Assembly (NCBI RefSeq): GCF_037892605.1
Contig: NZ_JBBKTU010000001.1
Location: forward strand, 3,782,001 to 3,846,000
Length of the DNA stretch: 64,000 bases
Source of the DNA: Lacibacter sp. H407
GTDB taxonomy: Bacteria > Bacteroidota > Bacteroidia > Chitinophagales > Chitinophagaceae
Direction of reading: 5' to 3'
A program made the position numbers and the translations under genes. Position 1 is the stretch's first letter. Each line of letters starts with the position of its first letter. Of the stretch, positions 7,729 to 17,012 are shown piece after piece. The notes beneath the pieces are model-generated. The model made no database searches, was not told the origin of the DNA, and worked only from the letters and a program-made list of their open reading frames with translations.

Positions 7729-9150
7729 ATGATGATTGACTGTACCACAAAGGAATTAGAACTACTGAAGATCATAGGTGATTGTGCACAACGTTTGAAT
7801 GTGCCTTGCTACCTCGTTGGTGGCTTTGTGCGTGATAAACTCTTGCAGCGGAACTGTAAAGATCTGGATTTTGTTTGTGTAGGCGATGGGATTGAATTGG
7901 CGAATGAAGTTGCGAAGCAGTTCAATCCATTACCGCAGGTTTCCATTTTCAAAACATTTGGTACAGCTAACATAAAACACGGCGACTTTGAAATAGAATT
8001 CGTTGGTGCACGAAAAGAAAGCTACGCATCACATTCACGTAAGCCCGAAGTAGAACCGGGCACATTGGAAGATGATCAGAAACGCAGAGACTTTACCATT
8101 AATGCACTTGCCATCAGTTTAAATAAAGATGACTTTGGTGCGTTGGTCGATCCGTTTAACGGAGTTGAAGACCTGAAATTAAAGATCATCCGTACACCAT
8201 TAGAACCCGGCACCACATTCAGTGATGATCCGTTGCGGATGATGCGGGCGATTCGTTTTGCATCGCAACTTGATTTTACAATCTTACCTGAAACATGGCT
8301 GGGCATTATTGAAAATGCGCATCGTATTCATATCATTTCCAAAGAGCGAATTGCAGATGAACTCAATAAAATTGTGTTGAGCAAAAAGCCATCGGTTGGT
8401 TTTGATCTGTTATACAAAAGTGGTTTATTGAAATTGTTCTTTCCGCAAATGGTTGATCTGGCAGGAGCAGAATATATCGATGGCAAAGGCCATAAAGATA
8501 ATTTCTACCATACACTTCAGGTGCTTGATAATATTTCAGAAAATACAACTGATCTGTGGTTGCGTTGGGCAGCCATTCTTCATGATATTGCAAAACCAGC
8601 CACCAAACGTTTTGAACAAGGGCATGGTTGGACATTTCACGGACATGAAGTAGTTGGTGGCCGCATGGTGCCCAAGATCTTTGCGCAATTAAAACTTCCG
8701 GCAAATGAAAAGATGAAGTTTGTCCGCAAGATGGTGGAATTGCATCTGCGTCCCATCAGCTTAACAAAAGAAAACATAACGGACAGTGCTATCCGCCGTT
8801 TATTATTTGATGCCGGAGAGGATTTTGATGCATTGATGACCCTGTGTAATGCCGATATCACGTCAAAGAATCAACAAAAAGTACAACGGTATCTGCAGAA
8901 TTTCGAAATGGTGCGTCAGCGTTGTAAAGAAGTAGAAGAAAAAGATCATATCCGTAACTGGCAACCACCCATTACCGGCGAACTGATCATGAAAACCTTC
9001 AATGTGCCACCTTCACGCATAGTAGGCGATTTAAAAACCGCTATTAAAGATGCGATTCTGGATGGCGATATTGAAAACAATTATGATGCCGCTTACGCTT
9101 TTATGCTGCAAAAAGCAAAGGAAGTTAATCTTGTTCCTGTGAACGAATAA
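7729..9150 (+). CDS. CCA tRNA nucleotidyltransferase with HD domain
   Basis: A 473-residue class II nucleotidyltransferase that adds or repairs the 3' CCA of tRNAs (the tRNA-Leu in this window lacks an encoded CCA). The N-terminal head has the LVGGFVRD motif and DLDF carrying the metal-binding aspartates, followed by [10 protein letters not shown] and the [15 protein letters not shown] neck. An HD phosphohydrolase domain ([13 protein letters not shown]) lies in the middle and a helical tail follows. Poly(A) polymerase activity is possible in this family, but bacterial enzymes with the HD domain are usually CCA-adding. The start at 7729 is chosen because of the promoter box at 7714-7721; 7732 is equally possible. 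Confidence 0.9.
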   Translation: MMIDCTTKELELLKIIGDCAQRLNVPCYLVGGFVRDKLLQRNCKDLDFVCVGDGIELANEVAKQFNPLPQVSIFKTFGTANIKHGDFEIEFVGARKESYASHSRKPEVEPGTLEDDQKRRDFTINALAISLNKDDFGALVDPFNGVEDLKLKIIRTPLEPGTTFSDDPLRMMRAIRFASQLDFTILPETWLGIIENAHRIHIISKERIADELNKIVLSKKPSVGFDLLYKSGLLKLFFPQMVDLAGAEYIDGKGHKDNFYHTLQVLDNISENTTDLWLRWAAILHDIAKPATKRFEQGHGWTFHGHEVVGGRMVPKIFAQLKLPANEKMKFVRKMVELHLRPISLTKENITDSAIRRLLFDAGEDFDALMTLCNADITSKNQQKVQRYLQNFEMVRQRCKEVEEKDHIRNWQPPITGELIMKTFNVPPSRIVGDLKTAIKDAILDGDIENNYDAAYAFMLQKAKEVNLVPVNE

Positions 9151-9161
9151 TTTTACATTTG
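9131..9161 (+). promoter_or_regulatory. Promoter of the pRiA4b ORF3-like gene
   Basis: A TTG at 9131-9133 and TACATTTG at 9154-9161 are 20 bases apart, matching the Bacteroidota -33/-7 pattern. The promoter overlaps the last codons of the preceding gene and leaves a leader of about 60 bases before the ATG at 9229. Confidence 0.55.
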
Positions 9162-9228
9162 TGAGAGAATCTTTGCTACAGAAGCAACTGTATTCCATTT
9201 TCAAATTTCTTCATGTTCAAATTGCTTT

Positions 9229-9804
9229 ATGGCTATTCTACGTTTCAGGATTTATTGGGAAGATGATGATGCGGTTTATCGTGATGTTGTCATTAGGCAT
9301 ACACAAAATTTTAAGGATCTGCACGAAACGATCCTAAAGGCTTATGAATTTGATAATAAGCACAAGGCTACTTTCTTTCGCAGCAACGACCTCTGGCAAC
9401 AGGGCCGTGAAATTTCATTGGAGAAATATGACAAGGCTTACAAGGCTGAGCCATTGTTAATGGAAGAAACGGCAGTAGGCACTGAAATACGTGAACCAAA
9501 CCAGAAATTTGTGTACGTGTATGATTTCAATAAGAACTGGACGTTCATGGTGGAGCTCATCAACGTAAGCAAAGAAGAAAATCCAAAAACAACCTATCCG
9601 TCGGTTATCCGTACAGAAGGCATTGCACCGAGCCAATACGGAACAAAAGGATTGGTAGGTGATAAGCTGGCTGAAATGGAGGAGAAATATGATCTCACCG
9701 CCGGTGCAGAAGGATTTGGTGAGGAAGGTGAAGCTGATGCTGACAGTGTGAACGATGAGGAAGAAGAAGCAACACAAACCGACGAAGAGGAAACTGCATT
9801 TTAA
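9229..9804 (+). CDS. Plasmid pRiA4b ORF3-like family protein
   Basis: A 191-residue protein of the PRiA4_ORF3 family (also called IS1096 TnpR passenger-like). The N-terminal fold begins MAILRFRIYWEDDD and includes FKDLHETILKAYEFDNKHKATFF and YDFNKNWTFMVEL. The last roughly 35 residues form a very acidic tail. The family is named after plasmid and insertion-sequence passengers, but here no transposase or terminal repeat is nearby and the gene sits among housekeeping genes, so it looks like a resident chromosomal gene. The biochemical role is unknown. It has its own promoter at 9131-9161. Confidence 0.75.
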   Translation: MAILRFRIYWEDDDAVYRDVVIRHTQNFKDLHETILKAYEFDNKHKATFFRSNDLWQQGREISLEKYDKAYKAEPLLMEETAVGTEIREPNQKFVYVYDFNKNWTFMVELINVSKEENPKTTYPSVIRTEGIAPSQYGTKGLVGDKLAEMEEKYDLTAGAEGFGEEGEADADSVNDEEEEATQTDEEETAF

Positions 9805-9865
9805 TACACTTCGTCGAACGGAACAATTATTTACGACTTTCAATTAGTTTATTTTTTAGAAATGT

Positions 9866-9924
9866 GTCAGACGCTCTTCGGTACGTCAGACACCGGTTGA
9901 GTTCTTTACAAACTCATCAGACAC
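9866..9924. repeat. TCAGAC-motif repeat upstream of miaA
   Basis: TCAGAC occurs at 9867-9872, 9886-9891 and 9917-9922, always as GTCAGACG, CGTCAGACAC or CATCAGACAC. The last copy abuts the miaA ATG. It looks like a remnant of an intergenic repeat or a multi-site operator; the sequence does not decide which. Confidence 0.4.
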
Positions 9925-10842
9925 ATGAACAAAACAGTTATTCTTATCGCAGGGCCAACAGCTGTTGGTAAAACAGCCGTTGCCATCCAACTGGCTAAGC
10001 ATTTCAACACAGAGATCATCTCAGCCGATTCAAGGCAATGTTTCAGAGAAATCACCATAGGTGTTGCCAAGCCTTCCACAACAGAATTAAAGGAGGTAAA
10101 ACATCATTTCATCAACTCCCATTCCATTCTCGATACGATTACCGCAGCTTCTTATGAGAAATACGCCTTGGAAGTAGTTGCTGAACTATTCCAAAAGCAA
10201 GATGTGGTTGTAATGGTTGGCGGAACGGGTTTGTACATCAAAGCATTTTGCGAAGGCATGGATGAAATACCGGCTGTTGATGAAACGTTACGACAAGAGC
10301 TGCAACAAAACTATCAGCAGCACGGAATCGAATGGCTGCAACAACAACTGCAGCAATACGATCCGTTATTTGCAGAAAAAGGCGAGATGCAAAATCCGCA
10401 ACGCATGCTCCGTGCATTGGAAGTGGTACGATCAACAAGTACTTCGATACTCAGCTTTCGGAAAGGAGAGAAGCAGCAAAGGGATTTCAATATCATAAAG
10501 ATCGGTCTTGATCTTCCTAGAGAAGAATTGTATCAACGCATTAATCACCGTGTTGATGTGATGATGGATGAAGGCTTGTTACAGGAAGCGAAAGATGTTT
10601 ATGCGCTTCGCCATCTCAACGCATTACAAACAGTAGGCTACCGTGAGTTGTTTGATTTTTTTGATGGCAATATGAGTCTTGAAAAAGCGATCGACAAGAT
10701 TAAGCAAAATTCACGGCATTATGCCAAGCGCCAGCTCACCTGGTTCAAACGTGATGAAGCAATGCGATGGTTTCATCCATCAATACTGCAAGAGATCATT
10801 GACTATGTTGAAACGAAAATAAAAAAGCCGGCATCAATCTGA
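9925..10842 (+). CDS. miaA: tRNA dimethylallyltransferase
   Basis: Adds a dimethylallyl group to A37 of tRNAs that read UNN codons. The 305 residues fit the family. P-loop GPTAVGKT lies at residues 10-17, the substrate motif ISADSRQCFREITIGVAKP follows, then VMVGGTGLYIKA, a variable insert, and the C-terminal LQTVGYRELFDFFDG and RRYAKRQLTWFKRD-type motif (here RHYAKRQLTWFKRD). The last codons (KKPASI) and the stop lie inside the terminator hairpin at 10825-10851. Confidence 0.95.
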   Translation: MNKTVILIAGPTAVGKTAVAIQLAKHFNTEIISADSRQCFREITIGVAKPSTTELKEVKHHFINSHSILDTITAASYEKYALEVVAELFQKQDVVVMVGGTGLYIKAFCEGMDEIPAVDETLRQELQQNYQQHGIEWLQQQLQQYDPLFAEKGEMQNPQRMLRALEVVRSTSTSILSFRKGEKQQRDFNIIKIGLDLPREELYQRINHRVDVMMDEGLLQEAKDVYALRHLNALQTVGYRELFDFFDGNMSLEKAIDKIKQNSRHYAKRQLTWFKRDEAMRWFHPSILQEIIDYVETKIKKPASI

Positions 10843-10851
10843 TGCCGGCTT
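10825..10851. terminator. Bidirectional terminator, miaA / porin
   Basis: AAGCCGGCATCA and TGATGCCGGCTT form a perfect 12-bp stem with a 3-base loop between two convergent genes. A-rich sequence precedes it (T-rich for the minus strand) and CTATTTAT follows. The miaA stop codon is within the stem. Confidence 0.8.
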
Positions 10852-10869
10852 CTATTTATAATTTCGTAA

Positions 10870-12465
10870 TTAGAATTTAAATCCAACAGTTGCAATAACC
10901 TGTCCGTTCGTGATCTTGTTTTTTGCGTACGGAGTAGGTATGTTCGGATTTTCCAACGTGTATGGGATATGAAAACCGTTGCTAATACCATGCAGATAAG
11001 ACAGGTCAGCAAAAAATCCTTTATCACGATAGCCGATACCAAGACTTGGAGTCAATCTCCATGCTTTCAATACTTCACCTGCTTCATCGGTAACATAATC
11101 TTTATTGTAAGGGCTGCTCATAAAATTCAAACCAGCACGCACCATAAATGTTTCGAATTTCAATTCGCCGCCAACTCTTGCATTCACCGCCATTTTATAA
11201 ACTTCATCTATGGATTGATTCAGTGAACTGAAATAAGTTCCATCATCACCGCCGGCACTGGTAGCATATTTCATTCCTTTGTAGTTGATCAATTCAACAT
11301 CTCCTGAAATAAACGCTTTTTGTTTGGTAACATCACTTATTTCACGAAATACGTACGAAAGACCAAGTCCAGCACGCCATGGCGTTGTTAGCCGGTAGCT
11401 GTACCTGTTTTCATCACCATCAATTCCCGCTACTTCGTTTACATCACCTGTATTGTAAGTGTATGATGTTGGTCTGTTAGGATCATTATTCACTTTCCGT
11501 GAATAGTTTTCGATATTGCTGGTGATGGATGCACTTGTATAATCAGTAAGTGTCATAAGCGAAGGCGAGTGAAACGTTAAGCCAATACGGAAATATTCCA
11601 CCGGCTTAAAGATCACGCCCAACTTTGCGTTGAAACCGCCACCTCTTGTTGAAAGATTTTCGGTAAAGGTGAAACTTTCAAAATCGTTATCTGTATTGCC
11701 GGTGCCGTCTTTTTCTGAGATCGTTGTCTTACGATCAAACTGCACAATAGGAATACCAATGGTAATTCCATACAATATTTTTTCATTCAAATTCCACGCA
11801 AGGGCAGCAGCGGCTTCAGTCAACCCGCCTTTTGTTTCATAAGCAAATGACTGATCCAGATTTTTGCTGATGTCTGCATTGGTAAAAATGGTATTGTTGT
11901 TTTGATCGATATCGATCAGGTACGATTCATATGCCTGACTTGCACCCAATGGAAATCTGCTGCGGATATTATCAAAATCGGTATAGCCGCTCCGAACAAT
12001 TTCTTCCAACCATTTTTCGGTATAAGAACTATTCAAATTTCGGCCGCCATATGCAAATTGAGAATTGAAGTTTGCTGATTGATTTACAGCCAGTGAAAAT
12101 GTTGTATTGCGGATATTGCTGCTTCTGAAACGGTTTCCAAAACTGAAGATCACACCACTTGTACCGCCATTCAATTTGCCCTTGGTTCCTTTTGTAGTGA
12201 TATCATTATAATCTGTTTTGAGCGTATTAAAATTGAAGCCGGGTGTAAAAACTATTTCATTCGTTTTGTATTGTCCCAAACCTGCCGGATTGATAAAGGT
12301 TGAACTGATATCGCCTCCAAGCGAAATATTGGTTCCTCCGATTGCCTGAATACGGGCCGAACCTGAAATAGAGGGGTAGGAATAGCGTAAGGCATCAAAT
12401 ATATCCTGCGCATAAGTTGCTTGCAGGAGGCACATACTAATTCCAGTTATGAAAATACGTTTCAT
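10870..12465 (-). CDS. FadL/OmpP1-type outer-membrane transport protein
   Basis: A 531-residue outer-membrane beta-barrel of the FadL (OMPP1/TodX) type, used for uptake of hydrophobic compounds. There is a signal peptide (residues 1-19, cleaved after ATYAQ) and the family's N-terminal hatch motif (ALRYSYPSISGSARIQAIGGT and STFINPAGLG). Alternating hydrophobic strands follow, ending with the C-terminal aromatic VIATVGFKF needed for barrel assembly. It lies 36 bases downstream of the repeat lipoprotein gene, so the two are likely an operon. The substrate is not predictable. Confidence 0.85.
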   Translation of the reverse strand: MKRIFITGISMCLLQATYAQDIFDALRYSYPSISGSARIQAIGGTNISLGGDISSTFINPAGLGQYKTNEIVFTPGFNFNTLKTDYNDITTKGTKGKLNGGTSGVIFSFGNRFRSSNIRNTTFSLAVNQSANFNSQFAYGGRNLNSSYTEKWLEEIVRSGYTDFDNIRSRFPLGASQAYESYLIDIDQNNNTIFTNADISKNLDQSFAYETKGGLTEAAAALAWNLNEKILYGITIGIPIVQFDRKTTISEKDGTGNTDNDFESFTFTENLSTRGGGFNAKLGVIFKPVEYFRIGLTFHSPSLMTLTDYTSASITSNIENYSRKVNNDPNRPTSYTYNTGDVNEVAGIDGDENRYSYRLTTPWRAGLGLSYVFREISDVTKQKAFISGDVELINYKGMKYATSAGGDDGTYFSSLNQSIDEVYKMAVNARVGGELKFETFMVRAGLNFMSSPYNKDYVTDEAGEVLKAWRLTPSLGIGYRDKGFFADLSYLHGISNGFHIPYTLENPNIPTPYAKNKITNGQVIATVGFKF

Positions 12466-12501
12466 ATTACAATGTTATTACCTGAGAAATAAGGGCATTA
12501 T

Positions 12502-13293
12502 TTAGTTACGACGGCCACCAGAAGATCCTCCTGATTTAGTGTTGCCACTTGATGAAGAGCTGCTGCTTGACGACGAACCACTACTCATTGTACGGCTGCT
12601 GCCAGATGAGTTGCTGTTGTTGTTACCAAACATGCGGCTGCTTGATCCTCTGTCGCCGGAGCTGAAGGTATTGTTGTTACTTCCACCAAAGAAACCTGTA
12701 CGACGGGTTGTATTGGTATTGTTGTTGAAGTAACGGCTGCCCGTTCCGGTTGCAGTTTTGCCGTAGTTGTAATTTGTACCTGCGTTACTGAATCGCTGAA
12801 TAGGAGCCGAGTAACGGATACCAGTGCTGTATTTGGGAGCGCCGGGGCCTGATATAACGATCAGATTATTGCTTCCAGGAATGCAGATGAACGGTGAGTT
12901 CCAACCGTTGTAGCCGAAGCCATGCAGGTTGTTCCATCCACTGTTCCATGCCCATGAATTATAAGGATTATTCCAAGTATTCCAACCCCAAGTGTTGTAA
13001 GGGTTGTTCCATGTATTCCAACCCCAGCTGTTATAGCGTGGAGTATTCCAATATACATCATCTTCAAAACGGAAGCGTGGGTCACGTATTTGCTGACGCA
13101 AACGACGATCTTCCAGATTGCGGTCGTTGTTATACGAAACACGATCATCCCGGTCACGATCTACTTCCACATATGCATCATATGTGCGTTCAGGAGAATA
13201 ATAAACATCATCGGGCGTTTGTCCGGTACGATAGGTTGCGCAGGAACTCATTCCTGCCATGATCAAACCAACGAGTAAAAATCTGGTTGCCAT
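12502..13293 (-). CDS. Repeat-containing lipoprotein
   Basis: A 263-residue lipoprotein with signal peptide MATRFLLVGLIMAGMSSC, lipobox Cys at 18. A charged region follows (about 20-75). Then come three 12-residue repeats of the form YNSWGWNTWNNP, rich in Trp and Asn, and a C-terminal third that is low-complexity Ser/Asn/Gly ending SGGRRN. The start at 13293 is preferred over the longer frame because it gives a clean lipoprotein signal. The family is common in Bacteroidota but uncharacterised. It is the first gene of a probable operon with the FadL-like porin. The repeats are also visible at DNA level as 36-bp units around 12925-13035. Confidence 0.75.
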   Translation of the reverse strand: MATRFLLVGLIMAGMSSCATYRTGQTPDDVYYSPERTYDAYVEVDRDRDDRVSYNNDRNLEDRRLRQQIRDPRFRFEDDVYWNTPRYNSWGWNTWNNPYNTWGWNTWNNPYNSWAWNSGWNNLHGFGYNGWNSPFICIPGSNNLIVISGPGAPKYSTGIRYSAPIQRFSNAGTNYNYGKTATGTGSRYFNNNTNTTRRTGFFGGSNNNTFSSGDRGSSSRMFGNNNSNSSGSSRTMSSGSSSSSSSSSSGNTKSGGSSGGRRN

Positions 13294-13448
13294 ATGTTTT
13301 GAATTTGAGGTTTGTACTGTGAAGTTACTACTTTTGCAACTCCATAAATAGTGCTTTCTATATTTTAACAAATGACAAACCAAAGGGCATTTTTCGTTGC
13401 TTTTGGGTTGTTAATATAACTCTAAACGTCTTATAAAGGAATTGAACA

Positions 13449-14924
13449 ATGGCAGCGGCAATTACAACTCGTGAAAAGGATTATTCGCAATGGTACAACG
13501 ATCTCATTTTAAAAGGTGGATTAGCTGATTACTCAGCCGTTCGGGGATGCATGGTCATCAAACCATATGGCTTTGCTTTATGGGAAAACATGCGTGATCA
13601 GTTAGACAAAATGTTCAAAGAAACCGGGCATGTAAATGCTTATTTCCCGCTTTTCATCCCTAAAAGTTTTTTAAGCAAAGAAGCTGCACACGTTGAAGGC
13701 TTTGCAAAGGAGTGTGCGGTGGTAACACATTACCGTTTAAAGAACGATCCGAATGGCGGTGGCATCATCGTTGATCCCGATGCAAAACTGGAAGAAGAGT
13801 TGATCGTTCGTCCAACTTCTGAAACCATTATCTGGAATACATACAAAGACTGGATCCAATCGTACCGTGATCTTCCGTTGCTGATCAACCAATGGGCCAA
13901 CGTGGTGCGTTGGGAAATGCGAACACGTTTGTTTTTACGTACGGCCGAATTTTTATGGCAGGAAGGACATACAGCCCATGCCACAGCGCAGGAAGCAGTT
14001 GAAGAAACAAGAAAGATGTTGGATGTGTATGCACAATTTGCCGAAGAATGGATGGCAGTTCCCGTGATCAAAGGTGTAAAAACGGTCAATGAGCGTTTTG
14101 CAGGTGCAGAAGATACGTATTGCATTGAAGCATTGATGCAGGATGGCAAGGCATTGCAGGCAGGCACTTCCCATTTCCTCGGACAAAATTTTGCCAAAGC
14201 GTTTGACGTAAAGTTCAGCGATAAAGAAAACAAACTGGAATATGTATGGGCTACCAGTTGGGGTGTAAGTACACGCCTCATCGGTGGATTGGTGATGGCG
14301 CATAGTGATGATCAGGGATTGATCCTGCCTCCGAAAATTGCACCATTACAAATTGTGATTGTTCCCATCTATAAAGGCGAAGAACAGTTAAAAGCTATTT
14401 CTGACAAAGTACAAATATTGATAGCCGAACTCAAAGCATTGGGTGTGCGTGTGAAATATGACGATACCGATAATGCAAGACCGGGATGGAAATTTGCTGA
14501 ACATGAGTTGAAAGGTGTACCTGTGCGGATCGCTATTGGTGGTCGTGACCTTGAAAATAATACAGCCGAAGTTGCACGGAGAGATGAAAAAACAAAAGCA
14601 ACGGTGAGTATGGATGGACTGGCGCAGCATCTTCATCAACTGCTGGATGAAATTCAGCAGAATATGTTTAATAAAGCAAAGGCGTATCGTGACAGTCATA
14701 TCACCAAAGTGGAAACCTGGGATGCATTTGTTGAAACCTTGAATACCAAAGGCGGATTTGTGGCTGCGCATTGGGATGGTACTGCAGAAACAGAAGAAGA
14801 GATCAAAACAAAAACAAAAGCAACCATCCGTTGCATTCCATTGAATAATGAGCAGGAGGAAGGGGTTTGTATTCTTACAGGTAAACCATCGAAAGAGCGG
14901 GTGTTATTTGCATTAGCGTATTAA
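13449..14924 (+). CDS. proS: Prolyl-tRNA synthetase
   Basis: Class II aminoacyl-tRNA synthetase that charges tRNA-Pro. At 491 residues it is the short archaeal/eukaryotic-like form without the bacterial editing insert. Motif 2 region is [24 protein letters not shown], preceded by [13 protein letters not shown]. The class II core [20 protein letters not shown] is followed by an anticodon-binding domain ([14 protein letters not shown]) and a C-terminal zinc-binding-like domain ending in the family's terminal tyrosine (FALAY). A terminator follows at 14949-14975. Confidence 0.95.
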   Translation: MAAAITTREKDYSQWYNDLILKGGLADYSAVRGCMVIKPYGFALWENMRDQLDKMFKETGHVNAYFPLFIPKSFLSKEAAHVEGFAKECAVVTHYRLKNDPNGGGIIVDPDAKLEEELIVRPTSETIIWNTYKDWIQSYRDLPLLINQWANVVRWEMRTRLFLRTAEFLWQEGHTAHATAQEAVEETRKMLDVYAQFAEEWMAVPVIKGVKTVNERFAGAEDTYCIEALMQDGKALQAGTSHFLGQNFAKAFDVKFSDKENKLEYVWATSWGVSTRLIGGLVMAHSDDQGLILPPKIAPLQIVIVPIYKGEEQLKAISDKVQILIAELKALGVRVKYDDTDNARPGWKFAEHELKGVPVRIAIGGRDLENNTAEVARRDEKTKATVSMDGLAQHLHQLLDEIQQNMFNKAKAYRDSHITKVETWDAFVETLNTKGGFVAAHWDGTAETEEEIKTKTKATIRCIPLNNEQEEGVCILTGKPSKERVLFALAY

Positions 14925-14948
14925 GTTCACACAACTATAGAACAACAC

Positions 14949-14975
14949 AGCACGGCTTTGCAGCCGTGCTTTTTT
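14949..14975 (+). terminator. Terminator of proS
   Basis: AGCACGGCT and AGCCGTGCT form a perfect 9-bp stem with loop TTGC, followed by TTTTTATTTT. Confidence 0.85.
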
Positions 14976-15000
14976 ATTTTAAAAATTTGGTTGAGAATTG

Positions 15001-15008
15001 TAAGTTTG
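15001..15008 (+). promoter_or_regulatory. -7 box of the DUF2752 gene (leaderless)
   Basis: TAAGTTTG matches TAnnTTTG and ends 4 bases before the ATG at 15013. TTTA stands 19 bases upstream in place of the -33 TTTG. Confidence 0.5.
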
Positions 15009-15012
15009 AAAA

Positions 15013-15351
15013 ATGCAAACAATCCTGCTGAATAGTTTTTATTCGAATGCTATTCGCTGGCTGGAAAGCAATTTGCTTACCTGCCCCAGTAAACAACTTT
15101 TCCATCTTGAATGTCCGGGCTGTGGATTGCAGCGGAGCTATATTGCGTTGATGAAAGGAGATTTGCTCAACAGTTTTCAGTTATACCCTGCTGCCATTCC
15201 CATCTTATTCCTTTTCTGTTATCTTTTACTGCATTTATACTTTCGTTTTTCGAACGGAGCGAAGGTACTTTCGGGCCTTTATATTTTTTGTGCAATAATT
15301 ATTCTCGTACATTATATTTACAAAATTGTAACTCACCAAAACTTAACTTAA
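15013..15351 (+). CDS. DUF2752 membrane protein
   Basis: A 112-residue protein with the DUF2752 signature ECPGCGLQRSYIALMKGD at about residues 33-50, followed by two hydrophobic helices (about 60-80 and 90-108). The paired cysteines next to a membrane helix suggest metal or redox chemistry at the membrane, but no activity is established. Its stop codon overlaps the ATG of the next gene by one base (TAATG), so translation is probably coupled. Confidence 0.75.
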   Translation: MQTILLNSFYSNAIRWLESNLLTCPSKQLFHLECPGCGLQRSYIALMKGDLLNSFQLYPAAIPILFLFCYLLLHLYFRFSNGAKVLSGLYIFCAIIILVHYIYKIVTHQNLT

Positions 15352-15686
15352 TGGAACAAAATCAGCAGGATTATTTATCAAACAACCCACAACAGGTACA
15401 ACCACCATTACCTAACGCAACAGCTGTATTGGTATTAGGTATTTTGTCAATTGTTATTTGCTTTATTACAGGCATTATTGCACTGGTAATGGCAAAGAAG
15501 GACATGGCTTTGTATAATGCAAATCCGGGTATGTACAGCCCTGCATCATTGAGTAATATCAAAACCGGCCGCATTTGTGCCATCATTGGAATTGTATTGC
15601 AACTGGTCGGCATCCTCGTTTACATCATCTTTATTGTATTTCTTGTTGCATCAGTAGGTGCTGCTGCAAGTGGCGGTTTCGAATAA
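15351..15686 (+). CDS. CCC-motif membrane protein, copy 1
   Basis: A 111-residue protein with a polar Gln/Asn/Pro-rich N-terminus (1-24), then two membrane helices separated by a conserved MAKKDMALYNANPG...NIKTGRICAIIGI loop. This layout matches the small CCC-motif / DUF4190-like proteins of Bacteroidota. ATG 15351 is chosen because it overlaps the upstream stop by one base and because the longer frame from 15111 overlaps the DUF2752 gene. A close paralogue follows at 15718. Confidence 0.75.
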   Translation: MEQNQQDYLSNNPQQVQPPLPNATAVLVLGILSIVICFITGIIALVMAKKDMALYNANPGMYSPASLSNIKTGRICAIIGIVLQLVGILVYIIFIVFLVASVGAAASGGFE

Positions 15687-15717
15687 CATCAACTTTTAAC
15701 CATATCAAACCAACAAC

Positions 15718-16065
15718 ATGGATCAACTTCAAGCGCAACGTCCCTTACCAAACGCAACTGCCGTATTGGTACTTGGCATTTTATCAATCGTTACCTGTTT
15801 TTGTTACGGTATCCTTGGATTAATTCTCGGAATTATTGCCATTGTACTGGCTTCAAAAGACAAGAAACTCTTTGCCGAATCGCCTGACTTGTTTACACAG
15901 GCCAGTTTTAAGAATATGAATGCAGGCCGAATTTGTGCTATCATCGGAATTATTCTATCAGCCTTGTATCTTTTGTTTATTGTGATCTTTATTGCAATGA
16001 TCGGAATGGATGCAATTGGCAATCCGGATGAAATGATGCGCAGAATGCAGGAAATGCAAAAATAA
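15718..16065 (+). CDS. CCC-motif membrane protein, copy 2
   Basis: A 115-residue paralogue of the preceding protein: the same PLPNATAVLVLGILSIV start of helix 1, ASKDKKLF loop, NMNAGRICAIIGIIL before helix 2, and a Met-rich tail. The pair probably arose by tandem duplication and shares a transcript with the DUF2752 gene. The function is unknown; related proteins are assigned only to the membrane. Confidence 0.75.
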   Translation: MDQLQAQRPLPNATAVLVLGILSIVTCFCYGILGLILGIIAIVLASKDKKLFAESPDLFTQASFKNMNAGRICAIIGIILSALYLLFIVIFIAMIGMDAIGNPDEMMRRMQEMQK

Positions 16066-16083
16066 ATTAATGACCAGTCATAC

Positions 16084-16113
16084 AAAAGCCGTTTCAACTG
16101 AAACGGCTTTTTT
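16084..16113. terminator. Bidirectional terminator
   Basis: ACAAAAGCCGTTTC pairs with GAAACGGCTTTTTTGT across a 4-base loop. It lies between the plus-strand CCC-motif gene and the minus-strand RDD gene. Confidence 0.75.
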
Positions 16114-16134
16114 GTATCCAATAGTTTTGCTGAC

Positions 16135-16917
16135 TTATTCTCGTGTAGCTAAATAATTATAATCAGCGATCAACTGTTCCAGAAACAGATCCACTTCCAT
16201 ATCCGATTCAATGCCTAACACTGTCTTGATACGTCCGGCAATACGATGAGCTGTTTCAAAATTATTTCGTTTGTACGATTGATTCAATACCGTTTTGATG
16301 GTATTAATATCACGGTCGCTCAACTTCAACACTTGTGGAAATTTAACCTGGTAATCTTTTTGTGTGATCTCCATAAAAACAGTATCGTGTATGGAACTCT
16401 GAATACGTGTGTTCACAATAGCTGTATTTGCCGCAAGATCGCCCAGCCGCTGATTCTTTGCGGTAACAGCAATAATGATGATGACAATAATTCCAAACAT
16501 TCCGACAATGATCAATTGATAAATGATCCAAAAGCCGGGATATACAAATGAAAATACAAGCGGCCATTCCCACACCCGAAAAAACCATCGCAGCAAATAC
16601 TGGCTGATGGCAGGGTCGCCGCCATCCATACTCATTACACGAATCCCCATGGCCATTTTACCCAAACTCTGTCCGTGAAAAATGATCTCAAACACCAAAT
16701 GATAGAGCAGGAGTGGAACCGAAACAAGCAGGATATCTATTCCCATGGCCGACTCACCTTCCAACTGCAAACCGGAATAAAGAAAGTAACGCATGAATAC
16801 AGCATACGCCACCATGATCATCAGATCAAGAAAGTAAGCAACCAAACGCTTAAAGAAAGGTGCTATTTCAAAATCGAGTGAAATATTAAACGGTGTGCTG
16901 ATCTGTACGTTCGACAT
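16135..16917 (-). CDS. RDD family membrane protein
   Basis: A 260-residue protein. The RDD domain (about 20-150) has the characteristic FFKRLVAYFLDLMIMVAY first helix with the Arg and Asp residues, and QSLGKMAMGIRVMSMDGG in the loop before the third helix. A cytoplasmic C-terminal half (about 170-260) is helical and charged. It is divergent from the SpoIIM-like gene and belongs by context to the MoxR/DUF58 cluster that follows, where RDD proteins often occur. The transport role proposed for some RDD proteins is not demonstrated here. Confidence 0.8.
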   Translation of the reverse strand: MSNVQISTPFNISLDFEIAPFFKRLVAYFLDLMIMVAYAVFMRYFLYSGLQLEGESAMGIDILLVSVPLLLYHLVFEIIFHGQSLGKMAMGIRVMSMDGGDPAISQYLLRWFFRVWEWPLVFSFVYPGFWIIYQLIIVGMFGIIVIIIIAVTAKNQRLGDLAANTAIVNTRIQSSIHDTVFMEITQKDYQVKFPQVLKLSDRDINTIKTVLNQSYKRNNFETAHRIAGRIKTVLGIESDMEVDLFLEQLIADYNYLATRE

Positions 16918-17012
16918 ACGATTGTTTCTGTTTGTAAAATAAAGGAATAATTTCTTCCACAGTTGGCGGTATTTAAAAATTACTTGGTATTTTCAATTTT
17001 TCCTGACTCACT

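Noticed and set aside
9229-9804. Insertion sequence inferred from the IS1096/pRiA4b family name
   Set aside because: No transposase, terminal inverted repeats or target duplication nearby; the gene sits among housekeeping genes with its own promoter.
12539-12733. Leu-rich 64-codon plus-strand frame
   Set aside because: Complement of the Ser/Gly low-complexity tail of the lipoprotein gene; composition is explained by that.
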